Assembly: GCA_965246855.1 (NCBI GenBank)
Contig: CBDFFP010000002.1
Location: forward strand, 248,001 to 312,000
Length of the DNA stretch: 64,000 nucleotides
Origin: UBA1952 sp965246855
GTDB lineage: Bacteria > Bacteroidota > Bacteroidia > Chitinophagales > Chitinophagaceae
Reading direction: 5' to 3'
A program made the translations under genes and the position numbers. The notes beneath the pieces are model-generated. The model saw only the letters and a program-made list of their open reading frames with translations. It did not search any database and was not told the DNA's origin. Positions 53,125 through 62,407 of the stretch are shown one piece after another (position 1 is the first letter of the stretch; each line of letters begins with the position of its first letter).

Positions 53125-54170
53125 ACCGGGAAATTATGGTCGCCACCCGTAGGCCGGAAAGGCCGCAACCGCGACTTTGATTTGTTGAAAACCGGATTTC
53201 CGCTCTTCACTTTCGGGGGCGGCGGAATATTATTTTCCTTGTTCTCTTTGCACTCCAAAGAGCAGCAGTGGTTCATCCTTTCCGCGCATTCTGCACACTG
53301 AATAAACAGCAAATGGCAGCCATCGTAGGTGCAGTTTACGTGCGTGTCGCAGGGCGCGCCGCACTGGTGGCAATGGGCCAGAACATCGTCTGTGATACGC
53401 TCGCCCAGGCGCGCATCAAACACAAAATTCTTTCCCCGGAAATGCACCGGCAAACCCGCTTCCCGCGCTTGCCGGGTGTATTCAATAATGCCGCCTTCCA
53501 GGTGATATACGTCGCCAAAACCTTGCTGCCTGAAATAGGCGCTCGCTTTCTCGCAACGAATGCCGCCGGTGCAGTACATCACCACCGGTTTCTCCTTCGC
53601 GTCCTGAAGCATTTCCACCGCCATGGGAAGTTGCTCTTTAAACGTGTCGGACGGAATTTCTACCGCGCCTTCAAAATGGCCCACTTCATACTCGTAATGG
53701 TTGCGCATGTCCACCACCACCACATCGGGGTTTTCTTCTACCAGCTTGTTGTAGGCTTCGGCAGAGAGGTATTTCCCGGTATCAGCGGGATTGAAGTTTG
53801 GGTCGTCAATACCGTCGGCTACAATTTGCGGACGCACTTTCACCTTCAAAAACCAGAACGATTTTCCGTCGTCGTCCACCGCAATATTGAGGCGCATTCC
53901 GGCCATTTCCGCGTAACCGTAAAGCGTTTCTCTCAATGCTTCAAAGCGACTTTGCGGTACGCTGATTTGCGCGTTGATGCCTTCCGTCGCGACGTAAATT
54001 CTTCCAAAAACAGACAGCACTGCCAGCTTCTCATAAAGCGCATCCCGGAAGGCTTGCGGGTCGGGAATGCGGAAGTATCTGTAGAAAGAAATGGTGGTGC
54101 GCGGCTCGGTTTCGGCCAGCATTTTCTCTCTTAGCTCGTTTTTATTGATGCGGTTGTGAAGCAAGGGCAT
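53121..54170 (-). CDS. trhO: TrhO, tRNA uridine-34 hydroxylase (rhodanese-like)
   Basis: A 349-residue YceA-type protein: an N-terminal ferredoxin-like domain (SFYRYFRIPDPQAFRD), a rhodanese domain with the active cysteine in YCTGGIRCEKAS, and a C-terminal zinc-like cysteine cluster (CHQCGAPCDTHVNC then CAEC). TrhO hydroxylates uridine-34 of some tRNAs using oxygen. First gene of a two-gene operon with pdeM. A TAATTTCG sequence lies upstream. Confidence 0.93.
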   Translation of the reverse strand: MPLLHNRINKNELREKMLAETEPRTTISFYRYFRIPDPQAFRDALYEKLAVLSVFGRIYVATEGINAQISVPQSRFEALRETLYGYAEMAGMRLNIAVDDDGKSFWFLKVKVRPQIVADGIDDPNFNPADTGKYLSAEAYNKLVEENPDVVVVDMRNHYEYEVGHFEGAVEIPSDTFKEQLPMAVEMLQDAKEKPVVMYCTGGIRCEKASAYFRQQGFGDVYHLEGGIIEYTRQAREAGLPVHFRGKNFVFDARLGERITDDVLAHCHQCGAPCDTHVNCTYDGCHLLFIQCAECAERMNHCCSLECKENKENNIPPPPKVKSGNPVFNKSKSRLRPFRPTGGDHNFPV

Positions 54171-54377
54171 GGTACACAGATGCCGGGCTTAAAGGCGGCG
54201 CGAAATTACGGGGACGTTCTTCCCGCAGCGGCGCGGAGACGCAGAGAACTTCCGAAAGAAAAACGCCAGCGGCGGAGTTCCTAAGCCAGTCCTTATTGGA
54301 GTAGAAAATTCCTATCCGGCAAAACGCTTCCCTACTTTCGCAAGTCAGGAATCCTGTCTTACAACGTCTTTACCCTT

Positions 54378-55667
54378 ATGCAGCCTGTTCCTGAAAAGAC
54401 TTCTTCATTGCCGCCTTTCTGGCAGCCTCTCCTGTTTGCTTTTGGCTACGGCATTGCGTTTTACGTGCTTCAGTTTTTCCTCGTCAAAACGGGCGTTTTT
54501 CCGGTGCGGCCAAGTGCGGCGGGTATTCATAACTGGGACGTCGGCTTCTACGATACCATCCAGACACAGGGCTACACCGGGCCGGGCGACCACACGGGCT
54601 TTTTCATTCTCTTTCCGCTCGTGTGGCGCATTACGCACTTAGGAATCTGGGGAATTTCACTGGTCAATATTGGTTTCTTCGCCTGTGGATTTGCTGTTCT
54701 GATGCAGCTTTTGAAGGAGAAAGACCGGCTGCTGTGGCTGCTCTATCTCACGCTGCCTTCCATGTACTTCAACTTCCTGCCCTACACGGAAGCCCTTTTC
54801 TTCTTGCTCGCCGTGCTGATTATGCACGCCATTCACCACCAAAAAACGGCACTTCTGGTCCTTGCGTTGTTTCTTATTTCGCTGGTGCGGGCAACGGCCA
54901 TGCTGCTTTTACCGGCGCTGCTGGTGATGGAATTGCTCCGCAACCCGTTGCAGTCATGGGGGCGTGGCGTACTTCGGTTTTTGCTGGTGGGCGCGCTTCC
55001 CTGCCTTTCCGCCCTCTTTTTATTTCTTTGGTGGCAACATCACCAAACAGGCGTCTGGATGGCGTATTTCAAAACGCAGGCAAAGGTGTGGGGACATACT
55101 TTTTCCATTCCCGAATTCGCGCTCAGCAATATTGAAGACGGCGGCTGGCGCTACCACTGGCTCAGCGCGCTGGCCCTTTTTCTGTGCTTTCTCCCTTTTT
55201 GCTGGATGGTGAGAGAAGGCATTCGCTGGCTCAAAAACAAGGGAGCGCAGGATGCGAACCTTGTTTTTGGGATGGGCTATCTGGCGATGGTGCTGGTTAC
55301 GCTTCTCACTTTTAACCCTAAATACGGCGCGCACCGCACTTTGATTATGGGGTCTAACCGCTACGTTTTTGCCTCGCCTTTTGTAATAGGGGCGCTGCAC
55401 TATTTTGCCGGGAAAAAGTTTTCGCAGAAGTGGATGGTCGGCCTTCTTTTTCTGGCCAATGCGTTCTGGGCAGCCTGCGGCGGATACAATGATTTACAGC
55501 ACTACTTTATCATCGGGCTGGCACCGACATTACTCCTGATTGGCTTCTTGTTTTACAGCAATGACAAGGTGGCTAACACGTGGATTCTGGCGGCGGTGAT
55601 TGCTTTTAACCTGCTTATTCAACTAAAGCAATTCCAGCTCTTCATTACGCCGGTTTATGTGGATTAA
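54378..55667 (+). CDS. PIG-V-like multispan membrane protein (GT-C mannosyltransferase-like)
   Basis: A 429-residue protein with about 11 spans. Near residue 55, NWDVGFYDTIQTQGY is the luminal WD..Y motif of PIG-V-type GT-C mannosyltransferases, and FFILFPLVWRI matches their following span. Family members add a mannose from a lipid donor. The role here is probably surface-glycan or lipid modification. A TACTTTCG box at 54333-54340 lies 38 bases upstream. Confidence 0.75.
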   Translation: MQPVPEKTSSLPPFWQPLLFAFGYGIAFYVLQFFLVKTGVFPVRPSAAGIHNWDVGFYDTIQTQGYTGPGDHTGFFILFPLVWRITHLGIWGISLVNIGFFACGFAVLMQLLKEKDRLLWLLYLTLPSMYFNFLPYTEALFFLLAVLIMHAIHHQKTALLVLALFLISLVRATAMLLLPALLVMELLRNPLQSWGRGVLRFLLVGALPCLSALFLFLWWQHHQTGVWMAYFKTQAKVWGHTFSIPEFALSNIEDGGWRYHWLSALALFLCFLPFCWMVREGIRWLKNKGAQDANLVFGMGYLAMVLVTLLTFNPKYGAHRTLIMGSNRYVFASPFVIGALHYFAGKKFSQKWMVGLLFLANAFWAACGGYNDLQHYFIIGLAPTLLLIGFLFYSNDKVANTWILAAVIAFNLLIQLKQFQLFITPVYVD

Positions 55668-55695
55668 GAAGAATTTTCCGGACGGAAAAACGCAA

Positions 55696-56202
55696 ATGAA
55701 TCTCCCGGAAAAGTCACCAATTCAACACCAGTCTCTTCTCTCCCTCGGCAGCAATCTCGGCGACCGCGCGGCCTTTTTAAAGGCTGGGCTGGAAGGATTG
55801 AAAACCCGCTGCGGGCAAGTGCTGAATATCTCTTCCATTTGCGAGTCGGAAGTATGGGGAATGACGGCGCAGGCCCATTACCTGAACATTGCTGTGCTGC
55901 TGGAAACAGGTCTTTCGCCGGAAGAACTTTTGCGCGCCTGTCAAGCTATAGAAACAGCGCAGGGCCGCACGCGGGAAACCAAGTGGGCCGCGCGCACATT
56001 GGACATTGACATCCTGTTTTACAACGACGAAGTGATTCAACTTCCGCACCTTTTTATCCCCCACCCGCTGCTATCGGAACGGCGTTTTGTGTTGGAACCA
56101 CTGGCCGAAATCGCGGCGGATTGGATGCATCCGCACATGAGAAAAACAGTGGCGGAACTGTTGCAGGAATGTGTAGATACTAGCTGGGTAAAACGCCTGT
56201 AG
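55696..56202 (+). CDS. folK: HPPK, 2-amino-4-hydroxy-6-hydroxymethyldihydropteridine pyrophosphokinase
   Basis: At 168 residues it carries LSLGSNLGDR near residue 16, the ATP/magnesium motif RTLDIDILFY and HPLLSERRFVLEPLAE. It transfers pyrophosphate from ATP to the pterin precursor in folate synthesis. ATG at 55696 is preferred; an earlier one at 55657 overlaps the preceding membrane-protein gene by 11 bases. The next gene is separated by three family C palindromes. Confidence 0.93.
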   Translation: MNLPEKSPIQHQSLLSLGSNLGDRAAFLKAGLEGLKTRCGQVLNISSICESEVWGMTAQAHYLNIAVLLETGLSPEELLRACQAIETAQGRTRETKWAARTLDIDILFYNDEVIQLPHLFIPHPLLSERRFVLEPLAEIAADWMHPHMRKTVAELLQECVDTSWVKRL

Positions 56203-56312
56203 AGACGCCCGAATCGGGCGTCTCTGTAACTGTGTGCCCTCAACTGCGCGTCTCTCAACCGGGCATTTCTCCTAAATACGTTTTCCCAAGACGCCCGAAT
56301 CGGGCGTCTCTA
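56201..56312. repeat. Cluster of family C palindromes
   Basis: AGAGACGCCCGAATCGGGCGTCTCT at 56201-56225, a partial copy around 56248-56255 and another full copy at 56289-56312. Same as 3891. They fill the spacer before the kinase gene; the last copy abuts its promoter box. Confidence 0.75.
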
Positions 56313-56318
56313 CATTTG
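56311..56318 (+). promoter_or_regulatory. -7 promoter box of the deoxynucleoside kinase gene
   Basis: TACATTTG matches TAnnTTTG and ends seven bases before the ATG at 56326. The preceding palindrome overlaps the region where a -33 element would lie. Confidence 0.5.
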
Positions 56319-56325
56319 CGCGCTC

Positions 56326-56964
56326 ATGAAATTTCCTTTCCGACACCTGGCCCTTGAAGGCGTTATTGGCGCGGGCAAAACCACGCTCGCAACGCTCTTG
56401 GCCGAAAAACTCTATGGGCGCGCCGTGCTGGAATCCTTTTCCGAAAATCCATTCCTGCCGCGCTTCTACGCCGACCCGGAACGCTATGGATTTCCGCTGG
56501 AAGTATCGTTTCTGGCGGAGCGTTTTCAGCAACTCAAGAATGTGTTGAGCGCGGCGGATTTGTTTGGAAGGACGGTGGTTTCCGACTACGTAATTCAGAA
56601 AAGCGCGCTTTTTGCCCGCATCACGCTGGATGAAGCCGAACAGGAATTGTTTCAGACACTGTATCAGTTGATTGACCCGCAACTGCCACCGCCGGATTTA
56701 TTGATTTACCTCAACACGCCACTCTCAAAACTGCGCGTACAAATCGGCAACCGGGGCCGCGATTACGAGCAATCTATTTCCGACGAATACCTGCAAAAAC
56801 TGGGCGCGGCCTACGAGCGTTTTCTGTATGAAGCACCCTGTCCGGTGTTGATTATAGACATGACGCATGCGGATTTTCTACGCAATCCGGCTCATTTGCA
56901 AGGACTTCTGGATGAACTGGCTGTTTACCCTTGGCGCGGGCAGCGGATTTTAAACATTGTTTAA
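56326..56964 (+). CDS. Deoxynucleoside kinase
   Basis: A 212-residue kinase with P-loop LALEGVIGAGKTTLATLLAEKL near residue 10, the family ERFQQLKN, the DYVIQKSALFAR region, and the lid arginines in RVQIGNRGRDYE. It phosphorylates deoxynucleosides to monophosphates for salvage. Likely deoxyguanosine/deoxyadenosine kinase-like, but substrate cannot be fixed from sequence. Its own promoter box sits right before the ATG. Confidence 0.88.
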   Translation: MKFPFRHLALEGVIGAGKTTLATLLAEKLYGRAVLESFSENPFLPRFYADPERYGFPLEVSFLAERFQQLKNVLSAADLFGRTVVSDYVIQKSALFARITLDEAEQELFQTLYQLIDPQLPPPDLLIYLNTPLSKLRVQIGNRGRDYEQSISDEYLQKLGAAYERFLYEAPCPVLIIDMTHADFLRNPAHLQGLLDELAVYPWRGQRILNIV

Positions 56965-57108
56965 CCGGAACACCCCCTTCTTGCGTAAACGACGCTTCCG
57001 ACCTACATTAGAGGGGCGTTATCTTCGTGTACGTTTCCCCAAAACGATTTCTCAAAACACCCGAAGGCCGCTTCAACTACATATTTCCGGGGGCCTAAAA
57101 AAATTATT

Positions 57109-59337
57109 GTGAGCAAGAAAACATCTGTTGTCGACATCCCCCAATCTCCTCTCGCAGAGGCCCTGCAAACCCACTTCGGCTTTGAAAACTTCAAAGGTCA
57201 GCAGGAAGCCATTATCCAAAGTATTCTTTCCCGCAAAGACACTTTTGTTATCATGCCCACCGGCGGCGGCAAAAGTCTTTGTTACCAACTGCCGGCTCTC
57301 ATCAGCGAAGGCGTAGCCATCGTCGTGTCTCCCCTCATCGCGCTGATGAAAAACCAGGTGGACCAAGTGCGGAGCTACAGCAGCCGCGACAATGTGGCCC
57401 ACTTTCTGAACTCTACACTGACAAAGGTGCAGCAAAAGAAGGTGAAGGACGACCTGACAGAAGGCAAAACCAAGATGCTGTACGTAGCACCGGAAACGCT
57501 GACGAAGGCCGACAATATTGCCTTCTTCAAAGACCTCAAAATCTCGTTTGTGGCGGTGGACGAGGCGCACTGTATTTCGGAGTGGGGCCATGATTTCCGG
57601 CCCGAATACCGCAAACTGCGCGGCATGATTGAAGAGATAGACCCAACGCTGCCGATTATTGCCCTCACGGCCACAGCAACGCCGAAAGTGCAGGATGACA
57701 TCGTGAAAAACCTCGCCCTCCGCGACCCGGTGATTTACATCGATTCTTTTAACCGGCCCAACCTTTCCTACGAAATTGTTCCGAAAGGAACCAAAGATCA
57801 GACGTTGCGCTCCATTGTGAAGTTCATTCACTCTATGCGCGGCAAAAGCGGAATTATTTACACGCTGAACCGCAAAACCACCGAAGAACTGGCGCAAACA
57901 TTGGCTGCAAACGGCGTGAAAGCCGTGGCTTACCACGCCGGATTAGATGCCGCAGTGCGCGCGCAGCGCCAAGACCGGTTTCTGCACGAAGACATGGAGG
58001 TGATAGTGGCGACCATTGCCTTTGGTATGGGCATCGACAAGCCGGACGTACGCTTCGTGATCCACTACAACATTCCCAAGAGCTTAGAGAACTACTACCA
58101 AGAAACAGGCCGCGCGGGCCGCGACGGATTAGAAGGGAAATGCCTTCTGTACTACTCCGTAATGGACGTGCAGAAGATGGAACACTTGATGCGTGATAAG
58201 CCCCTGAGCGAGCGCGAAATGAACGCGCAACTCATCGCGGAAACGGTAGCGTATGTGGAAAGCTCGGTGTGCCGGCGCAAGACGCTGCTGCACTATTTTG
58301 GCGAGACCTACACAGGCGAAAACTGCGGGATGTGCGACAACTGCCGCAGCCCGAAGCCGAAGCTGGAAGTGAAGGACTCCATCAAAATTGTGCTGGACAC
58401 GATTGCAACGCTGGAAGAGCGGTTTGTGACGAGCTATGTCGTGAACATCGTGCTGGGAAAAAGCAACCCGCAGGTGCAGACCTACGAACACGACAAGCTA
58501 AAGGTTTTTGGTGCCGGGAAGGTGATGGAGATGAACGAAAACTTCTGGCACAGCCTTATCCGCCACATGATGCTGGACGGGCTTATCCGCAAGGATATTG
58601 AAGAATACGGCCTCTTGAAAATCACGGAGAAAGGCTCTCAATTCCACAAGAAGCCGTATCCGATTATGGTGAGCCTCAACCACAACTACGAGCAGGTTTT
58701 GGAAGACGAAAACGCCACAGCGGCCAATGTGGTTCCCAATGCTACCGACCCGGTTTTGTTTGAGATGCTGAAAGACCTGCGCAAGCAGGTAGGCCGCGAA
58801 AAAGGACTGCCGCCGTTCGTGATTTTCTTAGAGAATTCGCTGGAAGAAATGGCGACGCTCTACCCCACCACGATGCAGGAACTAGAGCGCATTCATGGCG
58901 TGAGCAAAGGCAAAACCATTCGCTACGGCAAGCGGTTTGTGGACCTGATTGCGAAGTATGTGGAGGAGAACAACATCGAGAAGCCCGACGACTTTATCAT
59001 GCGCAGTGTGGTGAATAAAAGCGGCCTGAAGGTGTTCATCATCCAGAACATCGACAAAAAAATTCCGCTAGACATGATTGCCCGCAACAAAGACCTTGAC
59101 CTGCAATCCTTGCTCGGCGAGATGGAAAGCATCGTGGCGTCGGGCACGCGCCTGAATCTGGATTATTGCCTGGAGCAGGAACTGGATGAGTACGAGCAGG
59201 AAGACATTTTTGACTACTTCCGCAACTCGGCGCAGGACGACCTGAACGTGGCCTATGAAGAGTTTAAAGACCGCGACGTAACGGTGGAGCAACTGCAAAT
59301 GATGCGCATCAAGTTTATGAGCGAATACGCGAACTAA
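57109..59337 (+). CDS. recQ: ATP-dependent DNA helicase RecQ
   Basis: Starting at GTG 57109 the 742-residue protein has Walker A MPTGGGKSLCYQLPA near residue 48, DEAH as VDEAHCISEWGHDFRP, motif VI QETGRAGRDG, the RecQ zinc region (CRRKTLLHYFGE, CGMCDNCRSP), an RQC-like winged helix and an HRDC domain at about 545-620. A 120-residue C-terminal extension continues with helical DQ-rich sequence, as in other Bacteroidota RecQ. It unwinds DNA in recombination and repair. Single gene. Confidence 0.95.
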   Translation: MSKKTSVVDIPQSPLAEALQTHFGFENFKGQQEAIIQSILSRKDTFVIMPTGGGKSLCYQLPALISEGVAIVVSPLIALMKNQVDQVRSYSSRDNVAHFLNSTLTKVQQKKVKDDLTEGKTKMLYVAPETLTKADNIAFFKDLKISFVAVDEAHCISEWGHDFRPEYRKLRGMIEEIDPTLPIIALTATATPKVQDDIVKNLALRDPVIYIDSFNRPNLSYEIVPKGTKDQTLRSIVKFIHSMRGKSGIIYTLNRKTTEELAQTLAANGVKAVAYHAGLDAAVRAQRQDRFLHEDMEVIVATIAFGMGIDKPDVRFVIHYNIPKSLENYYQETGRAGRDGLEGKCLLYYSVMDVQKMEHLMRDKPLSEREMNAQLIAETVAYVESSVCRRKTLLHYFGETYTGENCGMCDNCRSPKPKLEVKDSIKIVLDTIATLEERFVTSYVVNIVLGKSNPQVQTYEHDKLKVFGAGKVMEMNENFWHSLIRHMMLDGLIRKDIEEYGLLKITEKGSQFHKKPYPIMVSLNHNYEQVLEDENATAANVVPNATDPVLFEMLKDLRKQVGREKGLPPFVIFLENSLEEMATLYPTTMQELERIHGVSKGKTIRYGKRFVDLIAKYVEENNIEKPDDFIMRSVVNKSGLKVFIIQNIDKKIPLDMIARNKDLDLQSLLGEMESIVASGTRLNLDYCLEQELDEYEQEDIFDYFRNSAQDDLNVAYEEFKDRDVTVEQLQMMRIKFMSEYAN

Positions 59338-59439
59338 GCATCCAGTTTGGTCCAAATTGAAAATGCGGAGAAGCCCTTGCTTTTTCGCATTTTTGTGTTC
59401 TGAATTCTATTCTGGAAGTCAGTGGTAAACAGGTGAGAC

Positions 59440-59555
59440 GTAGGTTATCTTTTGTCATCCCGAAGGGATCTTGCCGGGTGCAACTTGCTTCGTCTCTCAC
59501 CTGCCGTAAGCTGCTCAGACCTCTTCGGGGTGACAAAATATTTCCGACAAAAAAA
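59440..59555. repeat. Inverted repeat, family B
   Basis: TTATCTTTTGTCATCCCG at left and CGGGGTGACAAAATATTTCC at right are near complements around a GGATCTTGCCGGGTG segment. It lies in the spacer between recQ and the DUF4256 gene. Confidence 0.7.
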
Positions 59556-59609
59556 CCTTCTTCTCTTCACAACCCGCTATTTTTCGGGTATGCTCCAAAA
59601 AGCCCTTCC

Positions 59610-60170
59610 ATGCCTACTGTTAGAAGCCTTTCCACCGAAGAAACCAGCCTCCTTTCCCTGTTAGAAACCCGTTTCCGCAAACACATGCATCGCCACACGG
59701 GCGTGGATTGGACAGACGTGTTTTCCCGCCTGCAAAAGAATCCGCAGAAGATCCAAACATTAGCAGCAATGGAGCAAACCGGCGGCGAGCCGGATGTGGT
59801 GCTTTTGGAAAGCCGCGCAGGCGCGTGGTGCTTTGTGGATTGCGCCGCAGAAAGTCCCAAAGAACGCCGGAGTATTTGCTACGACGAGGCGGCACTGGAA
59901 GCCCGGAAAGCACACAAGCCGTGGCACAGCGCGGTGGGTTTGGCGGCAGAAATGGGCGTGGAAATCCTCACCGAAGCCGATTACCGGGCGCTACAACTGC
60001 TGGAGCCTTTTGATACCAAGACATCCTCCTGGGTTCATACGCCGGAAGCCATCCGGGAACTGGGCGGTGCGCTTTTTTGCGATAGGCGCTTCAACACGGT
60101 TTTCACCTACCACAACGGCGTGGAATCGTATTATGGAGGAAGAGGTTTTCGGGGGCTGTTGCGGGTATAG
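59610..60170 (+). CDS. DUF4256-family protein
   Basis: A 186-residue soluble protein with the family sequence FRKHMHRHTGVDWTDVFSRL, then GGEPDVVLLE, FVDCAAESPKERRSICYDEAALEARK and a closing FFFCDRRFNTVFTYHNG-type segment. No function is established for DUF4256. The ATG at 59610 follows the family B repeat; longer upstream reading is repeat DNA. The neighbours give no clue. Confidence 0.8.
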   Translation: MPTVRSLSTEETSLLSLLETRFRKHMHRHTGVDWTDVFSRLQKNPQKIQTLAAMEQTGGEPDVVLLESRAGAWCFVDCAAESPKERRSICYDEAALEARKAHKPWHSAVGLAAEMGVEILTEADYRALQLLEPFDTKTSSWVHTPEAIRELGGALFCDRRFNTVFTYHNGVESYYGGRGFRGLLRV

Positions 60171-60326
60171 AGAGGAGGTTTGGAATGCTCATTAGCGTCT
60201 GGCTTTTGTATAAGTATTAAAGTGCTGCCGGACATCAAATAAAGTTCTTTGCCCACCAATAGAACAGGTATTGAAGCGTATTGCCGATACGCTTCCCCCA
60301 ACCCAAGATTTAACCCAAACAACCCC

Positions 60327-60615
60327 TCTGTTGACGTTCGTTTATGCTTCCGTTGCCGCAAATTTCTTCTCCATTGACGTCCCCTGACTCTTCCGTTGGC
60401 CTGTTTTGTGCTTCTGTTGGTGTCCTCTAACGCTTCCGTTGACGTCCCCCGACCCCATCGTTGGGGTTCCCCACCCCATCATTGGGGTCTACCAACCCCA
60501 TCGTTGGGGTTCCCTAACCTCATCGTTGAGGTTCACCCGCTCATCGTTGGGGTTATATAACCCCAACGTTGGGGTTCAGCGGTTCATCGTTGGGGTTAGG
60601 GAACCCCAACGATGG
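60327..60615. repeat. Array of about 13 degenerate 22-bp palindromic units
   Basis: From about 60440 on, seven or eight units of the form CCATCGTTGGGGTTnnnnAACC follow at 21-22 base steps, several being full palindromes such as AACCCCAACGTTGGGGTT. Upstream, CTTCCGTTGACGTCCCCnnAC units with the same step are more diverged. Between copies a CCCC/GGGG change can keep pairing (CATTGGGG, TTGAGG). It fills half of the 618-base gap between the DUF4256 gene and ffh. Confidence 0.75.
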
Positions 60616-60673
60616 ATAAAAAGACCTCAAAAACGGTTTGAAACAGCATTTCGGCGCGACAAGCATTTAAAAA

Positions 60674-60697
60674 AGCCCCAACGCTTTCGTCGGGGCT
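60674..60697 (-). terminator. Terminator of ffh
   Basis: AGCCCCAACG and CGTCGGGGCT form the stem; on the minus strand TTTTTT follows. Nearly identical to the rpsP terminator. It lies 92 bases past the ffh stop. Confidence 0.8.
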
Positions 60698-60788
60698 TTC
60701 TGTTTTTTGAACGAAGATGCGTTAGGACGTTCCGTTACCAGGCGTGGTGGGGCGTTGTGCCCGGGTTGCCCAAGTTGCGGAATCTATC

Positions 60789-62177
60789 TTATTTCTTCCC
60801 GAACGGCATTTTCGGCATTCCACCCGGAAAGCCGCCGGGCATTCCGCCGCCCATCCCCGGAAAACCGCCACCCATGCCGGGCATGCCTTTGAATTTGCCC
60901 ATCATGGACATCATGGAGCGCATCTGCTCAAACTGCTTCATAAAGGCGTTCACTTCTTCAATCTTTTTGCCGGAGCCTTTGGCAATGCGGCGGCGGCGGC
61001 TCGCGTCAATACTGTCGGGGTCGGAACGCTCGGTTTTGGTCATGGAGTTGATCATCGCCTCAATGCCAATAAAAGCGTCGTCTGAGATGTCAATGTCCTT
61101 CATCGCCTTGCCCACGCCGGGAATCATGCCCAGCAAATCCTTGATGTTCCCCATCTTTTTGATTTGCCCCAACTGCTCTTTAAAATCTTCAAAGTCAAAC
61201 TTGTTTTGCCGGATTTTCTTTTCCAGCTTTTTCGCGTTTTCCTCGTCAAACTGGGCCTGCGCGCGCTCCACCAACGTGGTGATGTCGCCCATGCCAAGAA
61301 TGCGTTGGGCCATCCTGTCGGGGTAGAAAACGTCCAGCGTGTCCAGTTTTTCGCCCATGCTCACGAACTTAATGGGCTTCTCCACCGTGTAGCGAATGGA
61401 AAGCGCCGCTCCACCCCGCGTGTCGCCGTCCAGCTTGGTCAAGACCACGCCGGTAAAGTCCAGCCGGTCATTGAATGCTTTGGCCGTGTTCACCGCGTCT
61501 TGTCCGGTCATGGAGTCCACGACGAAGAGAATTTCGTGGGGCTGCACCGCGTCTTTAATGGCCTGCACTTCCGCCATCATCGCCTCGTCAATCGCCAGTC
61601 GGCCCGCCGTGTCAATGATAACCGCGCCGTAGCCTTTGGCTTTTGCTTCGGCTACGGCAGCGCGGGCGATGCCCACCGCGTCTGTTGCGCCCGGCTCGGC
61701 ATAGACCGGCACTTTCACCTGTTCACCCAATACCTGAAGCTGCTGTACGGCGGCGGGACGATACACGTCGCAGGCCACGAGCAGCGGATTTTTCTGCCGG
61801 TATTTTTTAAGGAAAGAAGCCAGCTTGCCGGAGAAAGTGGTCTTGCCGCTGCCCTGCAATCCGGCGATGAGGATAATCGTGGGGCGCGGCGTGAGGTTCA
61901 GTTCGCTTTCCGTTCCGCCCATCAGGTCGGCCAGTTCGTCCTTCACAATCTTCACCATCAGCTGCCCCGGGGAAATGGCGGTCAGCACTTTTTCGCCCAT
62001 CGCTTTTTCCTTTACGCGGTCGGTAAAGTCTTTAGCGATTTTATAGTTCACGTCGGCATCCACCAGCGCGCGGCGGATTTCCTTTATCGTCGTGGCGACG
62101 TTGATATCCGAAATACGGCCTTCGCCTTTGAGGGTTTTAAGCGCCGAGTCTAAGCGTTCGCTGAGGTTATCAAACAT
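60789..62177 (-). CDS. ffh: Signal recognition particle protein Ffh
   Basis: A 462-residue SRP54 GTPase: N domain, G1 GLQGSGKTTFSGKLA near residue 107, RPAAVQQL, DTAGRLAIDEAMM, TKLDGDTRGGAAL, and the M domain from about 330 with the methionine-rich hydrophobic groove. The end is a Gly/Met/Pro tail (GMGGGFPGMGGGMPGG). It targets nascent membrane and secreted proteins together with 4.5S RNA. Promoter box at 62230. Confidence 0.97.
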   Translation of the reverse strand: MFDNLSERLDSALKTLKGEGRISDINVATTIKEIRRALVDADVNYKIAKDFTDRVKEKAMGEKVLTAISPGQLMVKIVKDELADLMGGTESELNLTPRPTIILIAGLQGSGKTTFSGKLASFLKKYRQKNPLLVACDVYRPAAVQQLQVLGEQVKVPVYAEPGATDAVGIARAAVAEAKAKGYGAVIIDTAGRLAIDEAMMAEVQAIKDAVQPHEILFVVDSMTGQDAVNTAKAFNDRLDFTGVVLTKLDGDTRGGAALSIRYTVEKPIKFVSMGEKLDTLDVFYPDRMAQRILGMGDITTLVERAQAQFDEENAKKLEKKIRQNKFDFEDFKEQLGQIKKMGNIKDLLGMIPGVGKAMKDIDISDDAFIGIEAMINSMTKTERSDPDSIDASRRRRIAKGSGKKIEEVNAFMKQFEQMRSMMSMMGKFKGMPGMGGGFPGMGGGMPGGFPGGMPKMPFGKK

Positions 62178-62229
62178 GGGGACAGAAATCTTTTAAGGGA
62201 AGTGCGGCAAAGGTTTTGCCATGGGGCGG

Positions 62230-62237
62230 CAAAGGTA
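62230..62237 (-). promoter_or_regulatory. -7 promoter box of ffh
   Basis: TACCTTTG matches TAnnTTTG on the minus strand, 52 bases before the ATG at 62177, leaving a leader of about 45 bases as for rpsP. Confidence 0.5.
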
Positions 62238-62290
62238 GGAAAGTGTGTGCCTCGCGCGCGTCTGAACGCAGCGGAGACGCGTGTGAAACA

Positions 62291-62340
62291 AAGAAGGCAG
62301 TCTGCGACTGCCCTTGTTGCCAGTCGCAGACTGCCTTCTT
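62291..62340 (-). terminator. 20-bp perfect hairpin with self-complementary arms
   Basis: Arms 62291-62310 and 62321-62340 are exact reverse complements across a ten-base loop; each arm also contains GGCAGTCTGCGACTGCC, itself a palindrome, so the element can form a cruciform. It lies 67 bases past the frameshifted gene, with TTTGTTTC on the minus strand, so a terminator role is likely. Confidence 0.7.
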
Positions 62341-62407
62341 AATCAGACACGAGAGTGCTTCGCCAAATCTCACGCTCGAAGTGGCACTAGTCTTTGTTAT
62401 AAAAACA

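Noticed and set aside
60327..60615. CRISPR array
   Set aside because: The 22-bp units abut one another with no unique spacers and no cas genes are in the window.
60406..61326. 306-residue plus-strand frame over the palindromic array and the ffh 3' end
   Set aside because: Overlaps ffh on the opposite strand and reads through the repeat array; repeat-derived protein with no features.
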